Part shown: piece after piece, positions 25,039 to 34,402 of the stretch
Numbering within the stretch: the first letter of the stretch is position 1
Layout of the letters: each line of letters starts with the position of its first letter
Source: Bryobacteraceae bacterium
GTDB lineage: Bacteria; Acidobacteriota; Terriglobia; Bryobacterales; Bryobacteraceae
DNA length: 64,000 nt
Direction: 5' to 3'
Assembly (NCBI GenBank): GCA_029975915.1
Contig: JARKOC010000133.1
Span: 26,737-90,736 of the forward strand
Position numbers and translations under genes: made by a program
The notes under the pieces: generated by a model
Databases searched by the model: none
What the model was told of the DNA's origin: nothing
The model's input: the letters and a program-made list of their open reading frames with translations, nothing else

Positions 25039-27390
25039 ATGTCCGACCAATTTAAGAAACGCGACCACCAGCCTTTCGAACTGGCGAGTCTTCCTGCGAA
25101 GTTCGAAATCGTGGAAGCGCCCACTTCCCAAGGGATCAGCGATCGGCCCGTTGGGTATCCAACCATGGCAGCACCAAAAGGTTTCGAGGACGATGGCGGG
25201 CTGCTCGACTATTGGCAGATGCTCCGGCGCCGCAAGGGCGCTCTCATCATTGGAGCGGCGCTGGGACTGCTGGCCGGGATCTCCGTCACATTGCCACAGA
25301 CACCTGTCTACCAGGCCCGGGCCACCCTGGAGATTCAGTCGTTCAACCAGAATTTCATGAACATGCAGGATGTCCAACAGACGGTCGAAACTGCCAGTTG
25401 GGATGGGATGGTCGACATCCAGACGCAGATCAAGGTATTGCAGAGCGCGACGCTGGTGGAGAGGACGCAAGAGAAACTGATTGGGCCAGTCAAGCTGGCT
25501 TCCAACCAGGGTTTGGGCGGCGGCCGGGTATCGGTCTGGCGCCGGGCCCTCAACTTGCCTGATCAACCGGAGAAGGACAGACGCGCGGCAGCCGTCGCGA
25601 TGGCGGCGGAAACTCTGAGTGTCCGGGCAAACGGACAAACCAGAATTGTCGAGATCCTGGTGGATTCGACCGACCGCCAAGTGGCGGCTGACTTCGCCAA
25701 CACGCTGACATCCGAGTATATCGACCAGAGCATGGAGGCCCGCTGGCAGAGCAGCCAACGGACGGGCGAATGGTTGACACGGCAGTTGGACGACATGCGA
25801 ATAAAGCTCGAACGAAGTGAGGATGCGCTTCAGGGTTATGCCCAGCGAAACGGGCTGCTTTTTACAGGCAAGGACACAAACGTCAATGAAGAGAAGCTCA
25901 GGCAGGTTCAGGACCAGCTCACCAGTGTCCAGGGAGACCGCGTGGCCAAACAAAGCCGGTGGGACATGGCCAGGACCGCACCGGCCGAGAGCCTGCCTGA
26001 CGTACTCAGTGACACATCCATGCGCTCCTACCAGGAGAAACTGTCGGACCTGAACCGGCAAAGAGGCGAACTTCTCGAGACTTACACACCGGACAACCAG
26101 CGCGTTAAGCGGGTGGACGCGCAGATTGCCAGTCTTGAACGGAGTCTTGAAAAAGAACGGGGACAGATTCTCCGCCGCATTCGCAATGAGTACGAGGAAG
26201 CCCTGCAAAAGGAGCGATTGTTGAAGTCCGACTATGAAAAGCAGGCGCGGCTTGTCACAGTTCAAGGCGAAAAGGCGATTCAGTACAACATTTTGAAACG
26301 GGAGGTGGATACGAACAGGCAACTTTACGAGTCCATGCTCCAGCGGGTAAAGGAGGCGGGGCTGCAGAGCGCTCTGCGCGCCAACAATGTACGGATTGTG
26401 GATAGGGCGAAGCCGCCAAAATCTCCATACAAGCCGCGTCTGCCGCTGAATGCGTTGCTGGGTTTATTCGGGGGCGGCTTTCTCGCTGTGGCGTTTGTTG
26501 TCACGACGGAGCGAACAGACCGCGCGATCAAGGACCCAATCGATGTCTCTTTCTATCTCGGTGCCAGGGAGTTGGGCATCGTGCCCTCGGCGGGTCTCCT
26601 GATGAGCAAGAAGCGACGGAAGCTCCTGGCGGGTGAAGTCCAACATCGGGATGAAGCCATGAGCCTGACCGTGAGTGGGGGGTTGGGTGAAAAAATCGAG
26701 CTGGCAACCATGCAGAGGCGGCTTAGTTCGGTGGCGGAGAGTTTCCGCGCAACATTGACAAGCATCCTCTTCTCGGGGAACGGCAAGGGATCGCCAAGGA
26801 TGATTGTGGTGACTTCGGCCAGCCCCGGAGAGGGAAAGACCACGGTGGCGGTCAATCTCGCCATTGCATCGGCCGAGGCAGGGCAGAAAGTCCTTCTGAT
26901 CGACGCGGATACGAGGAAGCCGCGAGTCCACGAAGTCTTTGAGGTGCCCAACGAGGGGGGGCTCACGGGAGTCCTGCGCGGCGAGAAGTGGCGGGAATCG
27001 GTGAAGGAAAGCGGGATGAGCGGCTTGAGTGTCTTAACGGCTGGGCCTGGCGTTGCAGGGCCGAGCAATCTGCTCTACTCGAAGCACCTTGCGAGGCTCA
27101 TTCATGAGTTGAAAGGCGCCTTCGACATGGTGGTGTTCGATTCGCCACCCATGATGCAAATCCCGGACGCCCGGCTGCTGGGAAAAATCACGGACGGCGT
27201 GGTGCTGGTGGTGAGAGCGGGCAAGACCACGAGGGACGCTGCGCTGGCGGCCAGAACGCGGCTGGCCGAAGACGGCGTGAACTATATCGGCACGGTGTTG
27301 AACGACTGGGAACCGTCGGCTGGTTATACCGGCTACTACGGGCCTGTCGGCAAGCAAAACATCTATCACCGGTACTTCCGGGATGAGTGA
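25039..27390 (+). CDS. Wzc-like polysaccharide co-polymerase / BY-type tyrosine kinase
   Basis: 783 residues. A Wzz-type N-terminus (YWQMLRRRKGALIIGAALG is the first membrane segment) leads to a long coiled coil (about 230-440). The second membrane segment is near residue 475. The cytoplasmic BY-kinase has Walker A SASPGEGKTT, Walker A' LLIDADTRKP and Walker B VVFDSPP. The tail carries five tyrosines (GYTGYYG, IYHRYF) for autophosphorylation. Such proteins set polymer length and cycle between phosphorylation states with a phosphatase. No Wzb-type phosphatase gene is found in this window. GAGGAA precedes the ATG. Confidence 0.95.
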   Translation: MSDQFKKRDHQPFELASLPAKFEIVEAPTSQGISDRPVGYPTMAAPKGFEDDGGLLDYWQMLRRRKGALIIGAALGLLAGISVTLPQTPVYQARATLEIQSFNQNFMNMQDVQQTVETASWDGMVDIQTQIKVLQSATLVERTQEKLIGPVKLASNQGLGGGRVSVWRRALNLPDQPEKDRRAAAVAMAAETLSVRANGQTRIVEILVDSTDRQVAADFANTLTSEYIDQSMEARWQSSQRTGEWLTRQLDDMRIKLERSEDALQGYAQRNGLLFTGKDTNVNEEKLRQVQDQLTSVQGDRVAKQSRWDMARTAPAESLPDVLSDTSMRSYQEKLSDLNRQRGELLETYTPDNQRVKRVDAQIASLERSLEKERGQILRRIRNEYEEALQKERLLKSDYEKQARLVTVQGEKAIQYNILKREVDTNRQLYESMLQRVKEAGLQSALRANNVRIVDRAKPPKSPYKPRLPLNALLGLFGGGFLAVAFVVTTERTDRAIKDPIDVSFYLGARELGIVPSAGLLMSKKRRKLLAGEVQHRDEAMSLTVSGGLGEKIELATMQRRLSSVAESFRATLTSILFSGNGKGSPRMIVVTSASPGEGKTTVAVNLAIASAEAGQKVLLIDADTRKPRVHEVFEVPNEGGLTGVLRGEKWRESVKESGMSGLSVLTAGPGVAGPSNLLYSKHLARLIHELKGAFDMVVFDSPPMMQIPDARLLGKITDGVVLVVRAGKTTRDAALAARTRLAEDGVNYIGTVLNDWEPSAGYTGYYGPVGKQNIYHRYFRDE

Positions 27391-27474
27391 AATGCGGCAA
27401 GGCGAACGATTCAAGGTTGGGAGGAACCTGAGGTTGAATCACGGAAACGGCAGAACAGCAACGGAGGATCGTAA

Positions 27475-28827
27475 GTGGCTGACACAGTGATGCCGGAACC
27501 GGTGGATGCGCGGGTCGAGGCATTGCGCAAAGAGCGGGACAGGCGAGCAGTCAAGACCAGCGCCACATGGATCGCGACCCAGGCCATGGAACACGCGATC
27601 CGTCTCGTAGCCATCCCGCTATCGCTCTCCTTGCTCGGGGTTGAGCAATATGGTCTTTGGCTGGTGGTGGGATCGCTCATTGCATGGGGAGGACTTACGG
27701 ACCTCGGCCTTGCTCCCGGCCTTATTAATGTTGTCGCATCCGCGCAAGGGCGCGGGGACGGAGAGGGCATGAGACAGGCGATATCGACTGCCTTCGCCGC
27801 CTACGGAGCGCTTGCGGTGGCCGTTGGGTTGACTGCTGTGGGCCTAGTCGGGTGGGACGCGCTGCCCGGAATCCTAGGCGCTAATGACGGCCGGATGGCA
27901 GCAAAGGCGAGGATGCTGGTGCTGGTGTGTGGATTGGCTTTCGCCGGCACGACTATTACGAGGGTGGTTGGAACTACGGCCCAGGCGCTCCAGGAGGGCT
28001 ACTTGGTGTCGTATGCGCAGCTGGCTTCCAGTTTGACGACGCTTCTTCTGATTGCTGTGCTCGCGCAAAGCGGAGGCAGCTTGCTGCAATTTGCTCTGGC
28101 CGCGACGGTTCCACAACTATTGTCGCAAACCTTGCTCGGCATTTACCTGTTCGGGTGGAGACATCCCGACTTAATGCCACAGCGGTGTGCCATTGGAACG
28201 GCGGCGCTTGGCCAGCTATGGAGGTACGCCGGGCCGCTTACAACCTTCCAATTGGCGAACATGATGGCTTTGTATTCGGCGAATTTGCTGGTTGCCAACC
28301 GTCTCGGTCCCGCGGCTGTGCCGCAATACTCCGTCCCCTATGCAGCATCCGCCATTCTCATAACGGCAGCATCGAACATAGTGACACCCTACATGCCGGC
28401 CGTTGCGGAGGCACACGCGAAGAAAGATCTGCACTGGCTCAGGGAAAAGGCGAAAGGCATGTTGGTCGTCAGCACTGGTCTGGCTCTAGCTGGAGGAACG
28501 CTCCTCACCATTGCCGGACCCTGGCTGCTGAGTCACTGGACGGGCGGCTCAATTCGGCCAAGCCACGGCTTAATGGCATGGTTTGCATTCTTTGCGGTGG
28601 CAAGATCAGCCGGCATCGCGGTGTCATCGGTATCTCACGGCCTGGACTTGGTGAAATCGTCGGCATGGACGAGCATGGCGGCCTCGTCCTTCTATGTCAT
28701 TTCTGCCTGGTTCAGTGTTGGCTGGTTAGGTATCGCGGCGATTCCCCTTAGCGCCGGAGCGGCTAGCCTCGGGTATTCGATTGCGAACGTACCAGGCATT
28801 AGAACGAAGCTGAGGAATTGCCGGTGA
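27475..28827 (+). CDS. Wzx-like polysaccharide flippase
   Basis: 450 residues from GTG 27475, which has GGAGG seven bases upstream. About twelve to fourteen membrane segments begin near residue 35 (MEHAIRLVAIPLSLSLLGVEQYGLWLVVGS), typical of the MATE/Wzx (PST) family of lipid-linked oligosaccharide flippases. It would move undecaprenyl-linked repeat units across the inner membrane to the polymerase. It follows the kinase gene by 84 bases and overlaps the next gene by GTGA. Confidence 0.85.
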   Translation: MADTVMPEPVDARVEALRKERDRRAVKTSATWIATQAMEHAIRLVAIPLSLSLLGVEQYGLWLVVGSLIAWGGLTDLGLAPGLINVVASAQGRGDGEGMRQAISTAFAAYGALAVAVGLTAVGLVGWDALPGILGANDGRMAAKARMLVLVCGLAFAGTTITRVVGTTAQALQEGYLVSYAQLASSLTTLLLIAVLAQSGGSLLQFALAATVPQLLSQTLLGIYLFGWRHPDLMPQRCAIGTAALGQLWRYAGPLTTFQLANMMALYSANLLVANRLGPAAVPQYSVPYAASAILITAASNIVTPYMPAVAEAHAKKDLHWLREKAKGMLVVSTGLALAGGTLLTIAGPWLLSHWTGGSIRPSHGLMAWFAFFAVARSAGIAVSSVSHGLDLVKSSAWTSMAASSFYVISAWFSVGWLGIAAIPLSAGAASLGYSIANVPGIRTKLRNCR

Positions 28828-30389
28828 GAAGAAGTGGATTCTGCAATGCGGTGCAAGGCCGGTGCCAGCATGGCGCAACCGGCAAGGCATCGTCGATTCT
28901 CACTCCACGAATGCTGCATGCGGCCGGTCTGCGGGTGGGATCGGATCGTGCAAGCCAAGGAGGAACGATCTCAGAAGTGCAGCCGCTTGGCAACACCTTC
29001 ATCGGGGATTTTGCTTTGGCCGCTACGGTACTTGGAGTTGCGGCGATGCCGCCATTGGGACCCGTCGCGGCCTTGATCCTGCTTACTGTGCTAGCCGCCA
29101 TTTCGGTGGATTGTGCAATTAAGTCGCTGTTCCTGTCGGTACTGGCGAGCTTTATCAATCCCGGCCTGGGTGGAGGAACAGGAGGATTGTCCATTGCACG
29201 CTGGGTTCTGATCGCAGTAGCGTTTTTCACCGCTGCCAGATCAAGCAGACCGGTCAAATTCCGGGACTGGGTCACGGCGACAGGCATCACGTTCTTCCTT
29301 TTGGCCTGCGGCATAGGAATTGCCCTGTCGCCTTTCAACGGCCATTTATCGATGGCGCGCATGGCATCTTTCATCCTGGGATTGGCAACGGCCTTTATGC
29401 TGGCGAAAAACACCAAGGCGCCAGTCACACGGTGGCTCGATTTCGTGCTCGCCATGCTCGCAATGATTGTGATGGCATCGATGCCGCTTCTCGCCCACCC
29501 TGTCGGCCGGCTGAGAAGCGAGACAGGATTCCAGGGAGTGCTCTCCCACCCCCAGACATTCGGCATTCTCGTCGGTCTGCTACCGATCATTGCTATTTCT
29601 CAGATCGTTTTAAATCAGACTCCGCTGCCCCACACCCTGCTAGTTGCTTTGGCCGCATTGGGTTCACTGATGCTTTGGGAAAGCGAAGCTCGAACGGCGA
29701 TTCTCTCGCTGCTATTCGCCCTAGCCCTAGGCGTAGTTCTCAGACTCACGATGCAGCGGCCTAACCGTCATGAGCGTAGAAACTGGTCCCGGGCAGCCGC
29801 ATCTGTTCTCATCGCCATGATGCTCATTGGACCACTCGTAGGAACTGGCATGAAGGACGAGATTCTGGATTTCCTCGTGAAGCGGCGCGTTAAGGGGACG
29901 GCGTCGGTTGACAGCGCTCTACAATCGCTGGCAATCTCCAGGCAATCGAAGGTCGAAGAGCATCTGTGGACGATTGCCAGATACCCTGAATTCGGCGCAG
30001 GCTTCGGTATTGACCCATTTACGGAAGGCACTGGCACTGAGGGGGATGCGCTTCTCGGTATTCCGCTCTCCTCGCCGATCGAACCAGGAGTGATGCCATT
30101 AGCGATCGCCGCCCAGACAGGACTTTGTGGGTTGGTCAGCTTTTCTCTGTTTACCGTCGGCATCGCGAGGCAAATATGGAGGTCCCATCATTTGATTGGG
30201 ACATTGGCCTGCCTGTATTTTGGAGGCACTTCGTTCGGCGAAGGGTACGCGTTCTCCATCGGCGGCCTGGGTCTCTACTTGTGGTTGTTCGTCGCCATAT
30301 TCTATTTCGCCAGCGGGCAACATCATAGACAAGACGATAGCGGCGGTTCCTTTGTTCTTTGGTTGCAGCGGCGTAGAGGAAGGAATTAA
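28824..30389 (+). CDS. Wzy/O-antigen-ligase-like polymerase candidate
   Basis: 521 residues, with about ten to twelve membrane segments and a larger loop between residues about 340 and 430, the usual Wzy/WaaL arrangement. The start is a GTG that overlaps the flippase stop (GTGA, 28824-28827), with AGGAA at proper distance. A TTG at 28818 is open in the same frame but too close to that site. The first 60 residues are hydrophilic and atypical, so a later start is possible. Family membership rests on topology and position rather than on a strong motif. Confidence 0.7.
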   Translation: MRRSGFCNAVQGRCQHGATGKASSILTPRMLHAAGLRVGSDRASQGGTISEVQPLGNTFIGDFALAATVLGVAAMPPLGPVAALILLTVLAAISVDCAIKSLFLSVLASFINPGLGGGTGGLSIARWVLIAVAFFTAARSSRPVKFRDWVTATGITFFLLACGIGIALSPFNGHLSMARMASFILGLATAFMLAKNTKAPVTRWLDFVLAMLAMIVMASMPLLAHPVGRLRSETGFQGVLSHPQTFGILVGLLPIIAISQIVLNQTPLPHTLLVALAALGSLMLWESEARTAILSLLFALALGVVLRLTMQRPNRHERRNWSRAAASVLIAMMLIGPLVGTGMKDEILDFLVKRRVKGTASVDSALQSLAISRQSKVEEHLWTIARYPEFGAGFGIDPFTEGTGTEGDALLGIPLSSPIEPGVMPLAIAAQTGLCGLVSFSLFTVGIARQIWRSHHLIGTLACLYFGGTSFGEGYAFSIGGLGLYLWLFVAIFYFASGQHHRQDDSGGSFVLWLQRRRGRN

Positions 30390-30394
30390 GTCCA

Positions 30395-31459
30395 ATGTGT
30401 TCCTCTCTGAAGTGGGGCGTCGCTTGGTCAGGCCTTCCGCATTATGGTCTTGGGCTATTAGAACATCTGGCCTCCATACTGGGGGACCCGGAGTTTGTGC
30501 TAAGCACAGATGGGCCTGTGCGATCAGGGCTTGCGAGTAGTAGTCTTTCCGGGAAGATCCGGTGGGTGCACCCTGATGACAAGCCAGAATCCTGGGGGGT
30601 GGGATTCGACGCCATCGAAGTATTCTTGGTGTCCGGGTGGGCAATCAAGGGGTTTCGGGCATTGATGCTCGAAGCACATGACGCCAACTGCAAGACAATC
30701 TGCATGGTCGACAACTCATGGAGGGGTTCTGCGAGGCAGCACCTCGGACGGCTGTACTACCGGATGACCTTGCGCAAGGCGGTTGACTGGCTGCTGGTTC
30801 CTGGGCGGCTTGCTCACGAGTTTGGAGTAAAACTGGGCCACCCCCCCGCACAGATCAAGCGAGGGCTCTATGGAGTGGACGACGCTGTGTTCCGTGGAGC
30901 CGACGGGCTCTCCCGCGACATCGACGTGCTGTACGCCGGCCAGTTCATTGAACGTAAAGGAATTGGATGTCTTCTCGATGCACTGAAAGTGTGCAAGGCA
31001 GGTGATAACAAGATCAGGGTGGCGTTTGCTGGAGGCCAGCGTGACCAATGGAGTAGCCCGATTCCAGACGACATTGAAGTTCTTGGATTCTTGTCCCCCG
31101 CACAGCTTTCCTCTGTCATGCGCAGGAGCAAGGTGTTCGTTCTGCCCAGCCAGTTGGATCATTGGGGCGTTGTAGTTCTCGAAGCGGCACAGTCGGGGTG
31201 CTTGTTGGCCGTGTCGGACGCAGTGGGGGCCGGAGCGGATCTCGTCGGCGGGAAAAACGGGCGTGTCTTCAAGGCAGGTTCGGCAAGTGAACTTGCGGAT
31301 GCCATTTTGGGGCTACTTTCTCTGGGCGACGCGGAGCGGGATGCAGGACAGCACGAGAGTCTCGCTCTTTCGAAAGCCTACCACTTACGGAGAACGTCTG
31401 TTCAAATCTCAGAGTTGATCCGTGAACTAGGAGCAAGAAAGGCCGGGAGGAGCGCTTGA
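30395..31459 (+). CDS. family 4 glycosyltransferase
   Basis: 354 residues with the GT-B fold. The C-terminal Rossmann domain has VLYAGQFIERKGIGCLLDAL, then VLPSQLDHWGVVVLEAAQSGC, which is the donor-binding E-x7-E region in a variant form. The N-terminal domain is acceptor-binding and includes GVAWSGLPHYGLGLLEHL. It should add a sugar to the lipid-linked repeat unit at the cytoplasmic face. AGGAAGG lies upstream of the ATG. The gene overlaps the next one by TTGA. Confidence 0.88.
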   Translation: MCSSLKWGVAWSGLPHYGLGLLEHLASILGDPEFVLSTDGPVRSGLASSSLSGKIRWVHPDDKPESWGVGFDAIEVFLVSGWAIKGFRALMLEAHDANCKTICMVDNSWRGSARQHLGRLYYRMTLRKAVDWLLVPGRLAHEFGVKLGHPPAQIKRGLYGVDDAVFRGADGLSRDIDVLYAGQFIERKGIGCLLDALKVCKAGDNKIRVAFAGGQRDQWSSPIPDDIEVLGFLSPAQLSSVMRRSKVFVLPSQLDHWGVVVLEAAQSGCLLAVSDAVGAGADLVGGKNGRVFKAGSASELADAILGLLSLGDAERDAGQHESLALSKAYHLRRTSVQISELIRELGARKAGRSA

Positions 31460-32604
31460 GTCATTTGGCGGTTCATCTTGTTGGTTCGGCGTCGCGAAGG
31501 GCAGCGGGTCTGTTTCACAGTGTCCGCGGCATGGCTATTGAGCAATCTCGCATCGACGGGTGCCGGGTCGCTGTCATGGCTTTGGAGGACGACTACAGCG
31601 ATCAAGACTACGCTGAGTGGGAGCCCATAGAGCCAAGTCTGATCAAGCAGTCATGGCCGGGCGGACTTGGCATATCTCGGGAATGGTTTCTCGGCCTGAG
31701 AAGAACGAATCCGGATGTTCTCCATGCGCACGGTTTGTGGATGTTTCATTCGCTTGCCTGCATGCTGTATGCCGGCCAGACGAAGAAGCCCTACGTGGTC
31801 TCGCCGCACGGGATGCTGGAACCACGAGCCTTCGGGATGAAAGCTTGGAAGAAAAAGCCTGTTTGGATGACCTGGGAACGGCGTGTCGTACACAATGCAG
31901 CCGTATTGCATTGCACGAGCGAGATAGAGGGACGGCATTTGCGGGAGAGGGGATTCCGGCAGCCTCTGGCAGTGATCCCAAATGGCACGCAATTGCCTCC
32001 TGATTTTGGTGATCGCAGAGCTACCAGAAGAGAGCGTGTTGTTTTGTTCCTGTCGAGAATCCATCCGATCAAAGGCTTGATCGAGTTGGTGGATGCATGG
32101 AAACTGCTTAAGCCTAAAGGGTGGAGGCTGAGGATCGTCGGACCGGACGATCACAGGTACAGTCGTGTGATCGCGCGGCATGCGGTGCTCGCCGGTGTTG
32201 CGGAAACGATTGAGTTTTCGGAGGCAGTTTACGGGGACTCCAGATGGGCGGCTATGCATGACGCTGATCTATTCATCCTGCCCAGCCTCAGCGAGAATTT
32301 CGGCAATGTTGTTGCAGAAGCGCTGGTTTCTGGCGTTCCCGTAATCACCACAACCGCTACACCGTGGAAAGCTCTGCCGTCGCGAGGATGCGGATGGTAC
32401 GTGGAGCCGCAACCAGAGTCTTTGGCGATGGCGCTAGAGGAGGCGATTGGTCTCAGCGACGCGGAGAGATGGGAAATGGGATCCAATGGCCGGACATGGG
32501 CGACTAGCGAATTCTCCTGGCCGAAAATCGCGAGAGAGATTTGGAGTGTATATGAGTGGATCCTTGGAAGGGGGCCAAGACCGGCATGCGTGAGGTTGGA
32601 TTGA
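31456..32604 (+). CDS. family 4 glycosyltransferase
   Basis: 382 residues from TTG 31456, whose TTGA overlaps the stop of the previous gene. GT-B fold: LHAHGLWMFHSLACMLYA and PYVVSPHGMLEPRA in the N-terminal domain, VLFLSRIHPIKGLIELVDAW at the domain junction and FILPSLSENFGNVVAEALVSGVPVITT as the nucleotide-sugar site. The HGMLEPRA motif is common in transferases that extend exopolysaccharide repeat units. Specificity unknown. Confidence 0.9.
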   Translation: MSHLAVHLVGSASRRAAGLFHSVRGMAIEQSRIDGCRVAVMALEDDYSDQDYAEWEPIEPSLIKQSWPGGLGISREWFLGLRRTNPDVLHAHGLWMFHSLACMLYAGQTKKPYVVSPHGMLEPRAFGMKAWKKKPVWMTWERRVVHNAAVLHCTSEIEGRHLRERGFRQPLAVIPNGTQLPPDFGDRRATRRERVVLFLSRIHPIKGLIELVDAWKLLKPKGWRLRIVGPDDHRYSRVIARHAVLAGVAETIEFSEAVYGDSRWAAMHDADLFILPSLSENFGNVVAEALVSGVPVITTTATPWKALPSRGCGWYVEPQPESLAMALEEAIGLSDAERWEMGSNGRTWATSEFSWPKIAREIWSVYEWILGRGPRPACVRLD

Positions 32605-32686
32605 GTGCAGTTGCAGCCTGTCGAACCTTCCTGCATGTTCCGCAGGAACGGCGGCTTTGCTGGCGACAAACGAGAGGGAACGAGGA

Positions 32687-33244
32687 GTGATCGGACGATA
32701 CCAAAACCGGCTGAGCCTGTCGAACCGGTGGGCCAGAAAGCTCTGGGGCCTGGTTTGGATTCTCGCATTCCGCCTGTCGCCCGAGCCGCTGTTCTTCTGG
32801 CGCCGGTGGTTGCTAAGGCTATTTGGCGCCCGGATGGCGGAAGGATCGAATGTCTACCCGCGATGTCGCGTCTGGGCCCCCTGGAACCTCGCGATGGGCC
32901 GGCATAGTTGCCTTGCCAACGACGTTGACTGCTACGCGGTGGATCGCGTAGAACTGGGCGACTTCGCAGTTGTATCGCAGGGCGCGCACTTGTGTGCCGC
33001 GTCGCATGACATTGCCGATCCTGAATTCCGGTTGGTGACCGGACCAATCGTGTTAAGGAAAAGCGCATGGGTGGCAGCAGGCGCGTTCATCGGTATGGGT
33101 GTGACCGTCGGGGAAGGCGCGGTGGTGGGCGCCAGGGCCGTGGTGGTGAAGGACATCGAACCGTGGAAAATCGTCGTGGGCAACCCCGCTCGGATCGTCG
33201 GCGTCCGCGAAGTGCGGCAACATGGCCGGGAGGCGACCCGATGA
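32687..33244 (+). CDS. WcaF-like O-acetyltransferase (left-handed beta-helix)
   Basis: 185 residues from the GTG at 32687, which has GAGGGAAC eight bases upstream; a TTG at 32657 is also in frame. The C-terminal half shows hexapeptide repeats (WVAAGAFIGMGVTVGEGAVVGARAVVVKDI) and the CoA-binding end VVGNPARIVG. The catalytic His is in ASHDI. This is the WcaF/WcaB/NodL acetyltransferase group that decorates exopolysaccharide sugars. It ends in an ATGA overlap with the GT2 gene. Confidence 0.88.
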   Translation: MIGRYQNRLSLSNRWARKLWGLVWILAFRLSPEPLFFWRRWLLRLFGARMAEGSNVYPRCRVWAPWNLAMGRHSCLANDVDCYAVDRVELGDFAVVSQGAHLCAASHDIADPEFRLVTGPIVLRKSAWVAAGAFIGMGVTVGEGAVVGARAVVVKDIEPWKIVVGNPARIVGVREVRQHGREATR

Positions 33245-34140
33245 GTTTGGCGGCGATCATCCTTACCAAGAACGAAGAACTGGACCTGCCCGGTTGCCTA
33301 GAGAGCCTGAAGGGAGTGGCTGGCGAAGTGTTTGTCGTGGATTCCGGGAGCACGGACAACACGGTGGATATCGCCGAGCGGATGGGGGCCGTTGTCCTGC
33401 AGCATCCGTTTGAGAACTACGCCAGGCAAATGAACTGGGCGATTGAGAACGCGCCATCGAAGGCTGACTGGCTTCTAAGGATTGACGCGGATGAGCGGCT
33501 GGATCGCGAGATGAGGCGCTGGCTGAAAGAGTTTCTCGAAACTGCACACGAGCATGCGCCCGCCGGCGATGGGGATGCTGCCCAAGTCAACGTCCCAGTC
33601 AAGGGAGTTCTGGTTGCTCGGCGAACTGAGTTTTTGGGACAGCGGCTCAGGCATGGGGGGACATTCCCGGTTTGGTTGCTTCGCGTCTGGAGGAGAGGAT
33701 TCGCATTCTGCGAGGACCGCTGGATGGACGAACACATGGTCCTCAAAGGAGGACGTACGGTAAAAGCGCGTGGAGAACTCTTGCACGTGATTCCTAAGAG
33801 TCTGGCTGACTGGAGCCGGAAACATGTGTGGTATGCGGAGCGTGAGTGTCTGGATGCGATGGCGGATGGCCGGGGAAGTATGTCATGCGGGAGCAAGGCA
33901 GGCCAGGATGCCTGTCCCGATGGTCAGGCAGGGGTGAAAAGAGCAGCGAAGACTAAGGTCTACTACCGGATGCCGCCGATGGTGAGGGTAATGGCCTTCT
34001 GGTTCTACCGGTATGTTGTTCAGTTGGGGTTCCTCGACGGAAAGGCAGGGTTTCTTTACCACTTTCTTCAGTGCGCGTGGTACCGGATGCTGGTGGACGC
34101 AATGCTTATGGAGGGACGAGGTCAACAACATGGGCGATGA
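33241..34140 (+). CDS. family 2 glycosyltransferase (WaaE/KdtX-like) with an in-frame insertion
   Basis: 299 residues from the ATG that overlaps the acetyltransferase stop. The GT-A core is clear: AAIILTKNEELDLPGCLESL, VVDSGSTDNTVD and the DXD region LLRIDADERLD. The C-terminal half is amphipathic and membrane-associated (AFWFYRYVVQLGFLDGKAGFLYHF). Between the conserved RKHVWYAERE region and the YYRMPP region sits a stretch (about residues 215-240) rich in Gly, Ala, Gln and Lys that seems to be encoded by a short inserted repeat (see the repeat entry). It probably tolerates the insertion as a surface loop. Confidence 0.88.
   Translation: MSLAAIILTKNEELDLPGCLESLKGVAGEVFVVDSGSTDNTVDIAERMGAVVLQHPFENYARQMNWAIENAPSKADWLLRIDADERLDREMRRWLKEFLETAHEHAPAGDGDAAQVNVPVKGVLVARRTEFLGQRLRHGGTFPVWLLRVWRRGFAFCEDRWMDEHMVLKGGRTVKARGELLHVIPKSLADWSRKHVWYAERECLDAMADGRGSMSCGSKAGQDACPDGQAGVKRAAKTKVYYRMPPMVRVMAFWFYRYVVQLGFLDGKAGFLYHFLQCAWYRMLVDAMLMEGRGQQHGR
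33890..33940 (+). repeat. REP-like hairpin element inside the GT2 gene
   Basis: CAGGC (33899-33903) and GCCTG (33910-33914) form a hairpin with a 6-base loop, and a second GGTCAGGCAGG follows at about 33931-33941. The sequence resembles short dispersed GGCAGGxxAGGATGCCTG-type palindromes seen in many bacterial genomes (recollection, not checked). It reads through in frame. Confidence 0.45.
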
Positions 34141-34402
34141 TTCCGGTTTCTATCCCGAAGCCTCTATGCTCGGCCTCGCATGCAATGAAGGGATCGTAGC
34201 GTTCTGCTCCCGAATGAAAGTCTTGTCCGGGCATTCACCGGGTGTGGCGGGCAATTACGGCAGCAAGGGGGCGCCGGAGTTTCCCCATTTGGTTCATTCG
34301 TGTCTGGCCTGCCGGCCCAGCCGACCGTACCAGAGATTTGAGCCGGGGTTCGTGAAGTTTGCGCTCTCGTGTGCCCGCGAAATCGAGGAGGCAGAGTGCT
34401 AA
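34130..34402 (+). CDS. hypothetical 90-residue protein between two glycosyltransferase genes
   Basis: An open frame from ATG 34130 that overlaps the GT2 stop by 11 bases and the start of the next glycosyltransferase by 7 bases, exactly filling an otherwise 255-base hole in a tightly packed operon. GAGG lies nine bases upstream. The product contains five cysteines and no membrane segment or recognisable domain. It may be a real small gene or a chance frame over decayed sequence; the opposite strand is also partly open. I cannot decide from sequence alone. Confidence 0.35.
   Translation: MGDDSGFYPEASMLGLACNEGIVAFCSRMKVLSGHSPGVAGNYGSKGAPEFPHLVHSCLACRPSRPYQRFEPGFVKFALSCAREIEEAEC

Noticed and set aside
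24979..26322. 447-codon open frame on the minus strand
   Set aside because: It lies opposite the Wzc-like gene and has low-complexity, His- and Leu-rich content without recognisable domains.
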